Made by a program: the position numbers and the translations under genes | Shown: piece by piece, positions 39,808 through 48,310 of the stretch | Position numbering within the stretch: the first letter of the stretch is position 1 | Layout of the letters: every line of letters starts with the position of its first letter | NCBI GenBank assembly: GCA_021496925.1 | Contig: CP053915.1 | Coordinates: 806,001 to 870,000 of the forward strand | DNA from: Acidovorax sp. YS12 | GTDB taxonomy: Bacteria; Pseudomonadota; Gammaproteobacteria; Burkholderiales; Burkholderiaceae_C | DNA length: 64,000 nt | Direction of reading: 5' to 3' | Notes under the pieces: generated by a model | The model's input: the letters and a program-made list of their open reading frames with translations, nothing else | What the model was told of the DNA's origin: nothing | Databases searched by the model: none

Positions 39808-40014
39808 ATGGACGTCAGCCTTTCCAACAGCATCATGCACACCGCCACCGCGATGAAGAACGCCGAGACCGCCAACGCGGTGCAGGTGAACGTGCTGAAA
39901 AAGTCCATGGACATGCAGGAAAACGCAGCAGCCCAGCTGCTCCAGACCCTGCCCCAGCCGCAGCAGCTCGCCGCATCGGGCACCCTGGGCACGCAGGTCA
40001 ACACCTACGCCTGA
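39808..40014 (+). CDS. YjfB-like putative motility protein
   Basis: 68 residues. The pattern MDVSLSNSIMHTATAMKNAETANAVQVNVLKKSMDMQ and a C-terminal Gln/Pro/Leu segment ending GTLGTQVNTYA fit the YjfB (PF14070) family, small cytoplasmic proteins in motile bacteria whose role is not established. It has a ribosome-binding site (CTGGAG) and ends 21 bases before a terminator. Confidence 0.75.
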   Translation: MDVSLSNSIMHTATAMKNAETANAVQVNVLKKSMDMQENAAAQLLQTLPQPQQLAASGTLGTQVNTYA

Positions 40015-40035
40015 AAGCGCCTGCCCCACAACGTG

Positions 40036-40064
40036 AAACAGCCCGCAGATGCGGGCTGTTTGCT
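40036..40064 (+). terminator. Intrinsic terminator after the yjfB-like gene
   Basis: A perfect 11-bp stem (AAACAGCCCGC at 40036-40046, GCGGGCTGTTT at 40051-40061) with a 4-base loop. It lies between the rightward yjfB-like gene and the leftward M48 protease gene and can serve both. Confidence 0.8.
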
Positions 40065-40086
40065 TTGGTAGGGCGAACAGGCGCTG

Positions 40087-41022
40087 CTACAGCTTGCGGC
40101 GCATCGCCAGATAGCGCGCCTCGTTGGTCACGTTCGACGCCGCGGCGAACTTGCTGCCCAGCAGCGGCTCCAGCCTGCTGGCGCGCTCGGCCGGGGCCGG
40201 GTGGGTGCTGAAGAGCATCTGGTAGTTGGCGTCGCTGCCCGAGCCGCTGGCCGCGTACATGCGCAGCACCTTCGGCAGGCCGTTGGCCTGGTAGCCCGCG
40301 CGCGCGGCGTACAGCAGGCCCTGGCGGTCAGCGTCGAACTCGTCGGACTGGTCCAGCCCCTTGGCGTACAGGTTGCGCACGGCGTTGACCATGGCGGCCG
40401 TCATGGCGCCGCCGTTGCGCGTCTGCGTCTGCACGATCCCACCCGCGATCTGCGCGAAGCCGCCCTTCTTCAATGCGCTCAGATAATGGCCGCGCACCAC
40501 GTGCGCCACCTCGTGGGCCAGCACGCCGGCCAGCTCGGCCTCGTTGTTCAGCTTGCGCAGCAGCCCCACGGTAACAAACACGTAGCCGCCCGGCGTGGCG
40601 TAGGCGTTCACGGCGTCCGAGTCGATCACGCCGAAGCGCCAGGCGAACTGGATGTCGCGCCCGTCCTTGTCCTTGGGCGGCTCGGCCTGCAGCGCCACCC
40701 ACCAGCCCACCTGGTTCACGTAGCGCTGCACCGCATCGTTGCGCAGCAGGGGGCGCGCGCCCAGCAGCACCGAGGAGAACTCCTGCCCCAGTGCGCGCTG
40801 CTCCTGCGGCGAATAGTCCTTGAACACGGCCGAGGCGCCACTGACCACGTCCTGGATGCCATTGGCCATGCCGGCCGAATTGCCGCTGCCGCCCATGGCG
40901 CCGCCAAGGGCCGCCGCCAGTCCACCGGCGCCGCCGCCGACGTTGGGCATGGTTTCGCAGCCCGGGAGCAAGAAGGCCGCGGCCAGCGCGGCCGCCCCGA
41001 TTTTCCAGCGTCGCGTGTTCAT
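40087..41022 (-). CDS. M48 family metalloprotease, lipoprotein
   Basis: 311 residues. The signal peptide has a lipobox (LLPGCE), so it is probably anchored on the periplasmic side. The zinc motif HEVAHVVRGHY is present, and a downstream Glu in the segment EFDADRQGLLYAARAGY supplies the third ligand (ExxxD pattern). It resembles the peptidase part of LoiP/YcaL and BepA-type proteases, which help outer-membrane protein quality control. Its start overlaps the SH3-protein stop by 4 bases. Confidence 0.9.
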   Translation of the reverse strand: MNTRRWKIGAAALAAAFLLPGCETMPNVGGGAGGLAAALGGAMGGSGNSAGMANGIQDVVSGASAVFKDYSPQEQRALGQEFSSVLLGARPLLRNDAVQRYVNQVGWWVALQAEPPKDKDGRDIQFAWRFGVIDSDAVNAYATPGGYVFVTVGLLRKLNNEAELAGVLAHEVAHVVRGHYLSALKKGGFAQIAGGIVQTQTRNGGAMTAAMVNAVRNLYAKGLDQSDEFDADRQGLLYAARAGYQANGLPKVLRMYAASGSGSDANYQMLFSTHPAPAERASRLEPLLGSKFAAASNVTNEARYLAMRRKL

Positions 41023-41525
41023 TGCTCAGCTCCTGTGTAGGCGGGAATCGGCTGCGCCTTGAGCTTGCCGCCCTGGGCGAACTGCTGGGCCTGGGCCGCG
41101 TTGATGGCAAAGCCCTCCATGCGGCTGACCTCGGCGGGCGCGGGCTGGGCGTTGGCCAGTTGCTCCTGCGTCAGGCCGCGCGTGCCGGTCGTGGCCGTCG
41201 GGGTGTTGCTGCTGGCGCTGAACACGCCCGAAATCCCCGTCAGCGGGTTGCCCCCCGCCGAAGGCGCGGCGGCGGCGGCCGAGCGCACGTGGGTGGAGCG
41301 CACCCAGCCCTCGCTGCCCTTGAAGCGCACGCGCAGCCAGCCGCCCTGCTGCTGCAATTGCTCCACCTGCGCGCCCACGGGCAGCGCAGCCAGCGACTTG
41401 GCATTGAGCACCGGGCTGGCGCGCAGCTCGGTGGCCGTGGACACCTGCAGCGACTGGGCCTGGGCCCAGCCTGCCAGCGCGAGCACGGTGGCGGCGGCGA
41501 GCCGCCGGACGGTGGCAATTTTCAT
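41019..41525 (-). CDS. Secreted bacterial SH3-domain protein
   Basis: 168 residues with a Sec signal peptide (ending GWAQA). One SH3b domain follows (TATELRASPVLNAKSLAALPVGAQVEQLQQQ, read in pieces; then WLRVRFKGSEGWVRSTHV). The C-terminal half is Ala/Gln/Pro-rich. SH3b domains usually bind cell-wall peptides. It forms a two-gene operon with the M48 protease, suggesting a shared envelope role. Confidence 0.82.
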   Translation of the reverse strand: MKIATVRRLAAATVLALAGWAQAQSLQVSTATELRASPVLNAKSLAALPVGAQVEQLQQQGGWLRVRFKGSEGWVRSTHVRSAAAAAPSAGGNPLTGISGVFSASSNTPTATTGTRGLTQEQLANAQPAPAEVSRMEGFAINAAQAQQFAQGGKLKAQPIPAYTGAEQ

Positions 41526-41562
41526 AGGAACCTCTCTTTGCTATGGTTTTCAACGCAGCGAA

Positions 41563-43437
41563 TCATGCGGGCTCCCCGTTGCAGCGCCTGGGGCGCGGCT
41601 CAAACAACCGCACCGCCTGTTCCCGGCCCTTGACCTCGAAGGCCCCCCGGTCGATGAAATCGAACGCCTCGCCGCATTGTGCGCGCGTCGCCTCGGAAAC
41701 GAGCACCGTGGCAACCCCCTTGGTGCAGCCCTCGATGCGGCTGGCCAGGTTCACGGTGTCGCCGATGGCCGTGTAGTCCAGGCGGCGCGGCGTGCCCAGA
41801 AAGCCGACCACCGCCGGGCCGGTGTGCACGCCGATGCCGATGGCGAAGCGCACCGCCGGGTCCTCGCGCGCCAGGTCGCCGGCAAAGCGCTCCAGCGCCT
41901 CGGCCATGCCCAGCGCGGCCTGCACGGCCAGCACGGCGTGCTGCGGCTGCGCCATGGGTGCGCCCCAGAAGGCCATGATGGCGTCGCCGATGAATTTGTC
42001 GAGCGTGCCCTGGTGGCGGAAGATCACCTCGACCTGCATCTCGAAATAGCGGTTCAGCAGCGCCACGATCTCCTCGGGCCGGCGGTGCTCCGACAGGCTG
42101 GTGAAGCCCCGGATGTCGGAAAACAGCACCGTCACCTCACGGCTGGCCGACACCTGGGCCTGCGCCACCTGGGCCGGCTCCGACAGCGCGGTGGCGATGC
42201 GCGGATCGACGAAGCGCGCGAACATGGCCTGCACGTGGCGGCGCTGCGCCATCTCCAGCCGCGCCGACAGCAGGCCGAACGCCAGCAGCGCCACGCCCCC
42301 CAGCACCAGGGCCGACACCGGAATCCAGTACACCTGCGCCTGCAGCGCCGCCAGCGCCCCGGCCAGGGCCAGCAGCACCGCCAGCGCGAACCCGGCCATG
42401 GTGGCCGCCTGCGGCAGGCGTGCGGCGAACGCCAGGCCCAGCGCCGCGACCAGGCCCAGCGCCAGCGCCGGGCTGGCCCAGGCCGGCGCGGGCCGCAGCC
42501 AATCGCCCTGGGCCAGGTTGGCCACGCCCGTGGCCAGCACGAAGGGCCCGGGCGTGGTCGCGGCCACCGGCGTGGGCACGAAGTCGTGCAGGCCGCTGGC
42601 GGTGGCGCCGATGATGATGACCTTGCCGCGCGCGTCGAACGGCAGTTGCCCGTCGCCCGTCTGCGTGGCCAAGTAGGCCCGGGCGTAGGGAATGCGCGTG
42701 AACTCGCGCCCATACCAGTGCAGGCGAAAGCGCGGCTGCGGCGGCTGCGGCAGCCCCAGGTCGTGCGCCACGCGGCCCAGCAGGTGCGGAATCCACCAGC
42801 CCTGCACGTCGCGGCCCAGCTCGGTGCTGCGGCCGATGCCGTCGTCGTCCTTGATGAAGTTGATGTAGCCGGTGCGCCAGACCTCGGGCGGCAGCGCCGT
42901 GGGGCCGTCGATGCCGTAGCGCGCATCAGGCTGCGCGCCCGGCCCGGGGCGGATGCCCATGGCCGGCGGCGCCAGCGCCAGCGGCGCCTGCTGGGCCGCA
43001 TCCTCCAGCAGGACCATGGGCACGTAGGCGCGCTCGAAGGCCAGGGCCTCGGCCAGCGCGGCATCGTTCTCCGGGCGGAAGCGGTCGGGCGGCGAAAGGA
43101 TCAGGTCGAGCAGGATGGCGCGCGGCTGCTGGCGCGCCAGCGCGGTGATCAGCTCGGCATGGATCACGCGCGGCCAGGCCCAGGCGCCGGCCAGCTCGAA
43201 CATCTGCGGGTCCTTGAGCGAGGGCTGGTCGATGTCGATGATGACCACGTCCTGCGGCGGCACCCTGCCCTGCGCATGCCAGCGCAGCAGCACGTCGCCG
43301 AAGCGGTTGTCCAGCGCCTCCAGCAGGTGCAGGCCCTGCAGCTCGGCCAGCGCCAGGGCGGCCAGCAGCAGCCCCAGCGCGGCATGGAGCGCGCGGCGCC
43401 CCCAGCGCTGGCGCAGTTGCTGTAAAGAGATGTGCAC
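41563..43437 (-). CDS. CHASE2-domain class III adenylate/guanylate cyclase
   Basis: 624 residues from a GTG at 43437 (a TTG at 43473 is the alternative). A CHASE2 extracellular sensor (residues about 40-320, with VVIIDIDQPSL) is preceded by one hydrophobic segment and followed by three, then a class III cyclase domain. Both metal aspartates (LFSDIRGF and FIGDAIMAFW) are present, with the lysine of LDKFIGD, the aspartate in RLDYTAIGD and the asparagine/arginine in DTVNLASR. That residue set predicts cAMP synthesis rather than cGMP. The signal sensed is unknown. Confidence 0.88.
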   Translation of the reverse strand: MHISLQQLRQRWGRRALHAALGLLLAALALAELQGLHLLEALDNRFGDVLLRWHAQGRVPPQDVVIIDIDQPSLKDPQMFELAGAWAWPRVIHAELITALARQQPRAILLDLILSPPDRFRPENDAALAEALAFERAYVPMVLLEDAAQQAPLALAPPAMGIRPGPGAQPDARYGIDGPTALPPEVWRTGYINFIKDDDGIGRSTELGRDVQGWWIPHLLGRVAHDLGLPQPPQPRFRLHWYGREFTRIPYARAYLATQTGDGQLPFDARGKVIIIGATASGLHDFVPTPVAATTPGPFVLATGVANLAQGDWLRPAPAWASPALALGLVAALGLAFAARLPQAATMAGFALAVLLALAGALAALQAQVYWIPVSALVLGGVALLAFGLLSARLEMAQRRHVQAMFARFVDPRIATALSEPAQVAQAQVSASREVTVLFSDIRGFTSLSEHRRPEEIVALLNRYFEMQVEVIFRHQGTLDKFIGDAIMAFWGAPMAQPQHAVLAVQAALGMAEALERFAGDLAREDPAVRFAIGIGVHTGPAVVGFLGTPRRLDYTAIGDTVNLASRIEGCTKGVATVLVSEATRAQCGEAFDFIDRGAFEVKGREQAVRLFEPRPRRCNGEPA

Positions 43438-43493
43438 GGCGCGAGTATGGCGGCAGGCGCACACTGGCGTCAACGCGTTTTTGCTCTTTTATT

Positions 43494-43538
43494 AATAGCT
43501 GCTAGCGCTTGACTGCAAAGGGCTGGAGCCTTTTTTTT
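43494..43538. repeat. Dispersed palindromic repeat with T run
   Basis: AATAGCTGCTAGCGCTTG, ACTGCA, AAGGGCTGGAGCC, then eight Ts. It lies in the gap between the cyclase start and the SMR transporter stop. Because both genes run leftward and the T run is on the plus strand, it is not positioned as a classical terminator for them. Confidence 0.85.
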
Positions 43539-43564
43539 ACTCTGAATTCCCAGCGATGCTGGCG

Positions 43565-43903
43565 TCAATGCGCCGCCGTCTTGGAGAACAGCTGGATCAC
43601 CGCCACCCCGGCCACGATGAGGCCGATGCCCAGCAGCGCCGCCAGGTCGAGCTTCTGCCCGTGCAGGAGCCAGCCCAGGGCCGAGATGAGGACGATGCCC
43701 AGCCCGGACCACACGGCGTACACCACGCCCGTGGGCAGGCTCTTCATGACCAGCGACAGCATGTAGAACGCCAGGCCGTAGCCCAGCACGCACACCACGC
43801 TGGGCAGCAGGCGCGTGAAGCCGTCGGAGGCCTTGAGCGCCGTGGTGGCGGCAACCTCGGCCACGATGGCGATGCCCAGCAGGGCCGTGGGGGGCAATGG
43901 CAT
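43565..43903 (-). CDS. Small multidrug resistance (SMR) family transporter
   Basis: 112 residues from the ATG at 43903. Four membrane helices; the essential glutamate is in AIVAEVAATTALK (about residue 15), and SMR signatures YAVWSGLGIVLIS and LGIGLIVAGVAVI are present. The subgroup is EmrE-like (quaternary cation/drug exchange), but a guanidinium or polyamine exporter cannot be excluded. It lies 4 bases after the sirtuin stop. Confidence 0.9.
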   Translation of the reverse strand: MPLPPTALLGIAIVAEVAATTALKASDGFTRLLPSVVCVLGYGLAFYMLSLVMKSLPTGVVYAVWSGLGIVLISALGWLLHGQKLDLAALLGIGLIVAGVAVIQLFSKTAAH

Positions 43904-43907
43904 GGCG

Positions 43908-44648
43908 TCACTCCTTGGTTTCGGGCGCCAGCAGCGCCGGCAGGCATTGCGCCGCCGTGCCGCGCAGCACGGCATGGGCGGCATCGTCGAGTTCGCTGGG
44001 CGCGGGGTTGAGCACCGCCACGCGCGCCCCGGCATCGCGCGCCAGGCGCGCCAGCCCGGCGGCGGGGTAGACGGCGCCCGCCGTGCCCACCACCAGCATC
44101 AGGTCGCAGGCGCGCGCGGCCTGCTGCGCCGCCTCCAGCACGGCCAGCGGCAAGGCTTCGCCAAACCAGACCACGCCGGGGCGCAGCAGGTTGCCGCAGC
44201 CGCTGCAGTACGGCGGCTCGCCGGCGGCGGCATCTTCCAAATGGCAGCAGGGGCGCGGCGGGTCGAGCCAGCGGTCGGCCAACAGGTCGCCGTGCAGGCA
44301 CAGCACGTCCGGGCTGCCGGCCTGCTGGTGCAGGCCGTCCACGTTCTGGGTGATGAGCGCCAGGCGCCCGGGGTGGCGCTGCGCGAAATGCGCCAGCGCC
44401 AGGTGCCCGGCATTCGGCGCCACGCCGCGCAGCAGCGCGCGGCGGTGCGCATACCAGCGCCAGACCAGGCCGGGCTGGGCACGGTAGCCGGCCTCGGTGG
44501 CCATGTCCTCGGGACGGTACCGGGCCCAGTGGCCAGTTTGCGCATCGCGGAAGGTGGGCACGCCCGACTCGGCGCTCATGCCCGCGCCCGTGAGCACGGC
44601 AATGCGCCGGGCCGCCTGCAGCCAGGCGCGCACCCGCGCCACGTCCAC
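43908..44648 (-). CDS. NAD-dependent protein deacylase, sirtuin family
   Basis: 246 residues. Sirtuin motifs GAGMSAESGVPTFR, TQNVDGLH, HGD and GVVWFGE are intact, so NAD-dependent deacylation is expected. Tyr66 and Arg69 (WYAHRR) fit the YxxR pair of class III sirtuins (SIRT5/CobB), which favours succinyl- or malonyl-lysine. The zinc site is unusual: the first pair is adjacent cysteines (RPCCHLED) instead of CxxC, with a normal CSGC second pair. It lies between rlmB (4 bases upstream) and the SMR gene. Confidence 0.9.
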   Translation of the reverse strand: MDVARVRAWLQAARRIAVLTGAGMSAESGVPTFRDAQTGHWARYRPEDMATEAGYRAQPGLVWRWYAHRRALLRGVAPNAGHLALAHFAQRHPGRLALITQNVDGLHQQAGSPDVLCLHGDLLADRWLDPPRPCCHLEDAAAGEPPYCSGCGNLLRPGVVWFGEALPLAVLEAAQQAARACDLMLVVGTAGAVYPAAGLARLARDAGARVAVLNPAPSELDDAAHAVLRGTAAQCLPALLAPETKE

Positions 44649-44652
44649 CGGC

Positions 44653-45408
44653 CTACCCCCCGCGCTGGCGCAGCGCCTCGTACAGGCACACGGCGCTGGC
44701 CACGGAGACGTTCAGGCTCTCCACCGCGCCCTGCATGGGAATGCCGACCAGCTCGTCGCAGGTCTTGCGCGTGAGCTGGCGCATGCCCGGCCCCTCGGCG
44801 CCCAGCACCAGGGCCACGGGGCCTTTGAGGTCCACCTGGTACAGGGTCTTGCCGGCATCGCCGCTGGTGCCGATGACCCAGATGTTGCGCTCCTTCAGCT
44901 CGGTGAGCGTGCGCGCCAGGTTGGTCACCATGAAGTACGGCACTGTCTCGGCTGCGCCGCTGGCCACCTTGGCCACCGTGGCGTTGATGCCCACGGCGTG
45001 GTCCTTGGGCGCGATCACGGCGTGCGCGCCCGCGCCGTCGGCCACGCGCAGGCAGGCGCCGAGGTTGTGCGGGTCGGTCACGCCGTCGAGCACCAGCAGC
45101 AGCGGGTTGGCCACGCCGTCGGCTTCGAGCTGGTCGAGCAGTTCGTCCAGCGAGCGCTGCTGCGCCACCGCCTCCACGCGCGCGGCCACGCCCTGGTGGC
45201 CGTGGCTGCCGGCCAGCTTGGACAGGCGCAGGCCGTCGGCCTCGATCAGGCGCACCCCGGCCTCCTTGGCGCGCTCGATGAACTGCCGCATGCGCGCGTC
45301 GCGGCGCGTGGGCTCGTAGTAGATCTCGATGACGGATTGCGGCGCCGTCTTCAGGCGCACGCCCACGGCGTGGAAGCCGAACAGGACTTTGGGGGTGGAG
45401 GCAGACAT
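44653..45408 (-). CDS. rlmB: 23S rRNA (guanosine-2251-2'-O)-methyltransferase
   Basis: 251 residues from the ATG at 45408. SpoU/TrmD (SPOUT) fold: an N-terminal RNA-binding domain (VLFGFHAVGVRLK) and motifs LVLDGVTDPHNLGACLR, LVLGAEGPGMRQLTR and IPMQGAVESLNVSVA. It methylates Gm2251 in the peptidyl-transferase loop. It leads a leftward rlmB-sirtuin-SMR operon and is divergent from the DyP peroxidase gene, with 66 bases between their starts. Confidence 0.95.
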   Translation of the reverse strand: MSASTPKVLFGFHAVGVRLKTAPQSVIEIYYEPTRRDARMRQFIERAKEAGVRLIEADGLRLSKLAGSHGHQGVAARVEAVAQQRSLDELLDQLEADGVANPLLLVLDGVTDPHNLGACLRVADGAGAHAVIAPKDHAVGINATVAKVASGAAETVPYFMVTNLARTLTELKERNIWVIGTSGDAGKTLYQVDLKGPVALVLGAEGPGMRQLTRKTCDELVGIPMQGAVESLNVSVASAVCLYEALRQRGG

Positions 45409-45474
45409 GGGCGCGATTATCCGGCGGCACCGGCCGGGTAGACTTGCCCGTACCCCCGCCCCCGCTGAAAAACC

Positions 45475-46536
45475 ATGACAGAAGCACAGACCCCCTCCCC
45501 CGCCGCCGCCCTGCCCGAACCCCAGGCCGTGACACAGCCGCAGGGCATGGCCGCGCATTTCATCGTGCTCGCCATCGCCCCCGGCGCGGCGGCGGAAGAC
45601 GCGGTGCGCGGCTTCCTGGGCAACGCGGCCGGCCTGGCGCGCAGCGTGGGTCGGCGCCTGCCGGAGCACCGGCTGTCGCTGGTCGTGGGCATTGGCTCGG
45701 ACGCCTGGGACCGGCTCTTCGGCGCGCCCCGGCCCGCCGGCCTGCACCCGTTCAAGGAACTGCGCGGCAGCCGGCACCACGCGCCCGCCACGCCGGGCGA
45801 CCTGCTGCTGCACATCCGCGCGCAGACCGTGGACATGTGCTTCGAGCTGGCCATGCAGGCCATGCGCGCGCTGGAGGGCGCGGTGCAGCCGGTGGACGAG
45901 GTGCACGGCTTTCGCTACTTCGACGCGCGCAGCATGGTGGGCTTCGTCGATGGCACCGAGAACCCCGAGGGCCGCGAGGCGCTGGAGGCCACCTGCATCG
46001 GCGCCGAGGACGCGGCCTTCGCCGGCGGCAGCTACGCCATCGTGCAGAAGTACCTGCACGACATGGCGGCCTGGAACGCCCTGCCGGCCGAGGAGCAGGA
46101 GCGCGTGATCGGCCGCACCAAGCACGACGACATCGAACTGCCCGACGCGGTAAAGCCCGCCAACTCGCACGTCGCCCTGAACGTGGTCGAGGACGAAGAC
46201 GGCAACGAGCTGGCCATCGTGCGCGCCAACCTGCCCTTCGCCACGCCCTCGCGCGGCGAGTACGGCACCTACTTCATCGGCTACGCGCGCGACCCGGCCG
46301 TGACCGAACAAATGCTGGCCAACATGTTCATCGGCCGCCCGCCGGGCAACCACGACCGCCTGCTCGACTACAGCCGCGCCGTGACCGGCACGCTGTTCTT
46401 CGTGCCCGCGCAGGCGCAGCTCGAAGCCCTGGCCGAAGGCAACCCCGCAGCGCCCGCGGCCGCCAGCGCGCCAGGCCAGGCCAGCCAGGCCGCGCCGGTG
46501 CTGGCTATCGGCTCGCTCAAGGGCCAGCCGCAGTAA
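45475..46536 (+). CDS. DyP-type peroxidase, encapsulin cargo
   Basis: 353 residues. Heme peroxidase of the dye-decolorising family: the GFVDG motif (residues 156-160) holds the distal aspartate D159, with the proximal histidine near H232 (NSHVALNVV) and the distal arginine near R250 (AIVRANLPF). After residue 315 comes an Ala/Pro/Gln-rich linker, and the C-terminus ends VLAIGSLKGQPQ. The LxIGSLKG core matches the known targeting peptide that loads DyP into family 1 encapsulin shells. The encapsulin gene begins 40 bases downstream, so this is a cargo-shell operon. No signal peptide is present; it should act in the cytoplasm inside the shell. Confidence 0.95.
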   Translation: MTEAQTPSPAAALPEPQAVTQPQGMAAHFIVLAIAPGAAAEDAVRGFLGNAAGLARSVGRRLPEHRLSLVVGIGSDAWDRLFGAPRPAGLHPFKELRGSRHHAPATPGDLLLHIRAQTVDMCFELAMQAMRALEGAVQPVDEVHGFRYFDARSMVGFVDGTENPEGREALEATCIGAEDAAFAGGSYAIVQKYLHDMAAWNALPAEEQERVIGRTKHDDIELPDAVKPANSHVALNVVEDEDGNELAIVRANLPFATPSRGEYGTYFIGYARDPAVTEQMLANMFIGRPPGNHDRLLDYSRAVTGTLFFVPAQAQLEALAEGNPAAPAAASAPGQASQAAPVLAIGSLKGQPQ

Positions 46537-46576
46537 TCTCTCCCGCCTGTTTGCCTTTTTTCTACGGAGTCCCGCC

Positions 46577-47392
46577 ATGAACAACCTGCACCGTGCCCTC
46601 GCCCCCATTTCCGACGCCGCCTGGGCGCAGATCGAGGAAGAAGTCGCGCGCACCTTCCGCCGCAACCTTGCCGGCCGCCGCGCCGTGGACGTGGCGCTGG
46701 CCGAGGCCGGCGCCAAGTGCTCCGCCATCGGCACCGGGCACCTGGCCACGCTCGCGCCGCCGCAGCCCGGCGTGACGGCGCGCCAGCGCATCGTCAAGCC
46801 GCTGGTGGAGCTGCGCGTGCCGTTCGAGCTGTCGCGCGAGGCCATCGACGACGTGGAGCGCGGCGCCCAGGATTCGGACTGGCAGCCCGCCAAGGACGCG
46901 GCCGAGCAACTGGCCTACGCCGAGGACCGGGCCATCTTCCTGGGCTACGCGGCAGCGGGCATCGAGGGCATCCGCGAAGGCACGTCCAACCCCGTGCTGC
47001 CGCTGCCCACCGCCGCCACCGAGTACCCCGACGCCATCGCCGCCGCGCTCAAGCAGCTCAAGCTGGCGGGCGTGGACGGCCCCTACGCCGCCGTGCTCGG
47101 CGCCGACGTGTACACCGCGCTGCAGGAGGCCAACGACAGGGGCTACCCGGTCATCAACCACATCCAGCGCCTGATCGGCAGCGAGAACATCCTCTGGGCC
47201 CCGGCCATCGAAGGCGCCTACGTGCTCTCCACGCGCGGCGGCGACTTCGAGCTGCACCTGGGCAGCGACCTCGCCATCGGCTACCTGAGCCACAGCGAGA
47301 CGCACGTGAAGCTGTACCTGGAGGAGACGCTCACCTTCCGCCTGCTGACGGCCGAGGCGGCGGTGGCGATCCTGCCGGCGGCGCAAGCCTGA
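46577..47392 (+). CDS. Family 1 encapsulin shell protein
   Basis: 271 residues, the length of T=1 (60-subunit) encapsulins with the HK97 phage-capsid fold. It begins MNNLHRALAPISDAAWAQIEEE, which matches the N-terminal helix that binds cargo peptides. The E-loop-like segment (RQRIVKPLVELRVPFELSREAIDDVERG, read in two pieces) and the C-terminal FRLLTAEAAVAIL strand follow the linocin M18/encapsulin pattern. It should enclose the DyP peroxidase. A TACGGAG site precedes the ATG. It ends one base before the stop of the leftward fghA gene. Confidence 0.95.
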   Translation: MNNLHRALAPISDAAWAQIEEEVARTFRRNLAGRRAVDVALAEAGAKCSAIGTGHLATLAPPQPGVTARQRIVKPLVELRVPFELSREAIDDVERGAQDSDWQPAKDAAEQLAYAEDRAIFLGYAAAGIEGIREGTSNPVLPLPTAATEYPDAIAAALKQLKLAGVDGPYAAVLGADVYTALQEANDRGYPVINHIQRLIGSENILWAPAIEGAYVLSTRGGDFELHLGSDLAIGYLSHSETHVKLYLEETLTFRLLTAEAAVAILPAAQA

Positions 47393-47393
47393 T

Positions 47394-48227
47394 TTAAGCG
47401 CCGCGCAGCGCCCGCGCGTGGTGCGCCACGTGCTCGCCGATGAAGCTGGCGATGAAATAGTAGCTGTGGTCGTAGCCCGGCCACAGGCGCAGCGTAAGCG
47501 GGTGGCCGGCCTGGCTGCAGGCGGCGCGCAGCAGCTCGGGCTGCAGCTGGGGCAGGAATTCGTCGTCCTCGCCCTGGTCCACGAGCAGCGGCAGGCGCTC
47601 CCGGGCCGTGGCGACCAGCGCCACCGCGTCGTGCGCGGCCCAGGCGGTGCGATCGTCGCCCAGGTAGGCAGCGAACACCTTCTGCCCCCACGGCACCTGC
47701 GAGGGCGCCACGATGGGCGCGAAGGCCGACACGCTGGCGTAGCGCCCCGGGTGGCGCAGCGCCAGCGTCAGCGCGCCGTGCCCGCCCATGCTGTGGCCGA
47801 AGAGCGCTCTTTTCTCCGTGGCGGGAAAGTGCTGCTCCACCAGCGCGGGCAGCTCGTGCACCACGTAGTCCTCCATGCGGAAGTGCGGCGCCCAGGGGGC
47901 CTGCGTGGCGTCGAGGTAGAAGCCCGCGCCCTGCCCCAGGTCGTAGCCCGGGTCGTCGGCCACATCCGCGCCGCGTGGGCTGGTGTCCGGCGCCACCAGG
48001 ATCAGCCCGTGCTGCGCCGCGTGCTGCTGCGCGCCGGCCTTGGTGATGAAGTTCTGCTCCGTGCAGGTCAGGCCCGAGAGCCAGTACAGCACCGGGCAGC
48101 GCTCGCCCGCCAGGGCTGCGGGCGGCAGGTACACGCCCAGCCGCATTTCACAGCCCAGCGCGCGGCTGGCGTGCTTCCACACTTCCTGGCGGCCGCCAAA
48201 GCTGGCATGGTGTTCGATGCGTTCCAT
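47394..48227 (-). CDS. fghA: S-formylglutathione hydrolase
   Basis: 277 residues from the ATG at 48227. Alpha/beta-hydrolase of the esterase D family: nucleophile in GHSMGGHGALTL, acid in VDQGEDDEFL and histidine in GYDHSYYF. The early segment LSGLTCTEQNFITKAGAQ is characteristic. It hydrolyses S-formylglutathione to formate and glutathione, completing the pathway started by FrmA. It follows frmA by about 80 bases, in which a dispersed repeat lies (48247-48290). Confidence 0.95.
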   Translation of the reverse strand: MERIEHHASFGGRQEVWKHASRALGCEMRLGVYLPPAALAGERCPVLYWLSGLTCTEQNFITKAGAQQHAAQHGLILVAPDTSPRGADVADDPGYDLGQGAGFYLDATQAPWAPHFRMEDYVVHELPALVEQHFPATEKRALFGHSMGGHGALTLALRHPGRYASVSAFAPIVAPSQVPWGQKVFAAYLGDDRTAWAAHDAVALVATARERLPLLVDQGEDDEFLPQLQPELLRAACSQAGHPLTLRLWPGYDHSYYFIASFIGEHVAHHARALRGA

Positions 48228-48246
48228 CGCTGATTTGCTCCTGATT

Positions 48247-48290
48247 GAATAGCTGCCAGCGCCTTCTAGATAAGCGCTGGAGCCGTTTTT
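48247..48290. repeat. Dispersed palindromic repeat between frmA and fghA
   Basis: GAATAGCTGCCAGCGC, CTTCTAGAT, AAGCGCTGGAGCCGTTTTT. It lies inside the formaldehyde-detoxification operon and would form a hairpin in the leftward RNA. Confidence 0.8.
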
Positions 48291-48310
48291 GCTTGAAATC
48301 CAGGCGGCGA

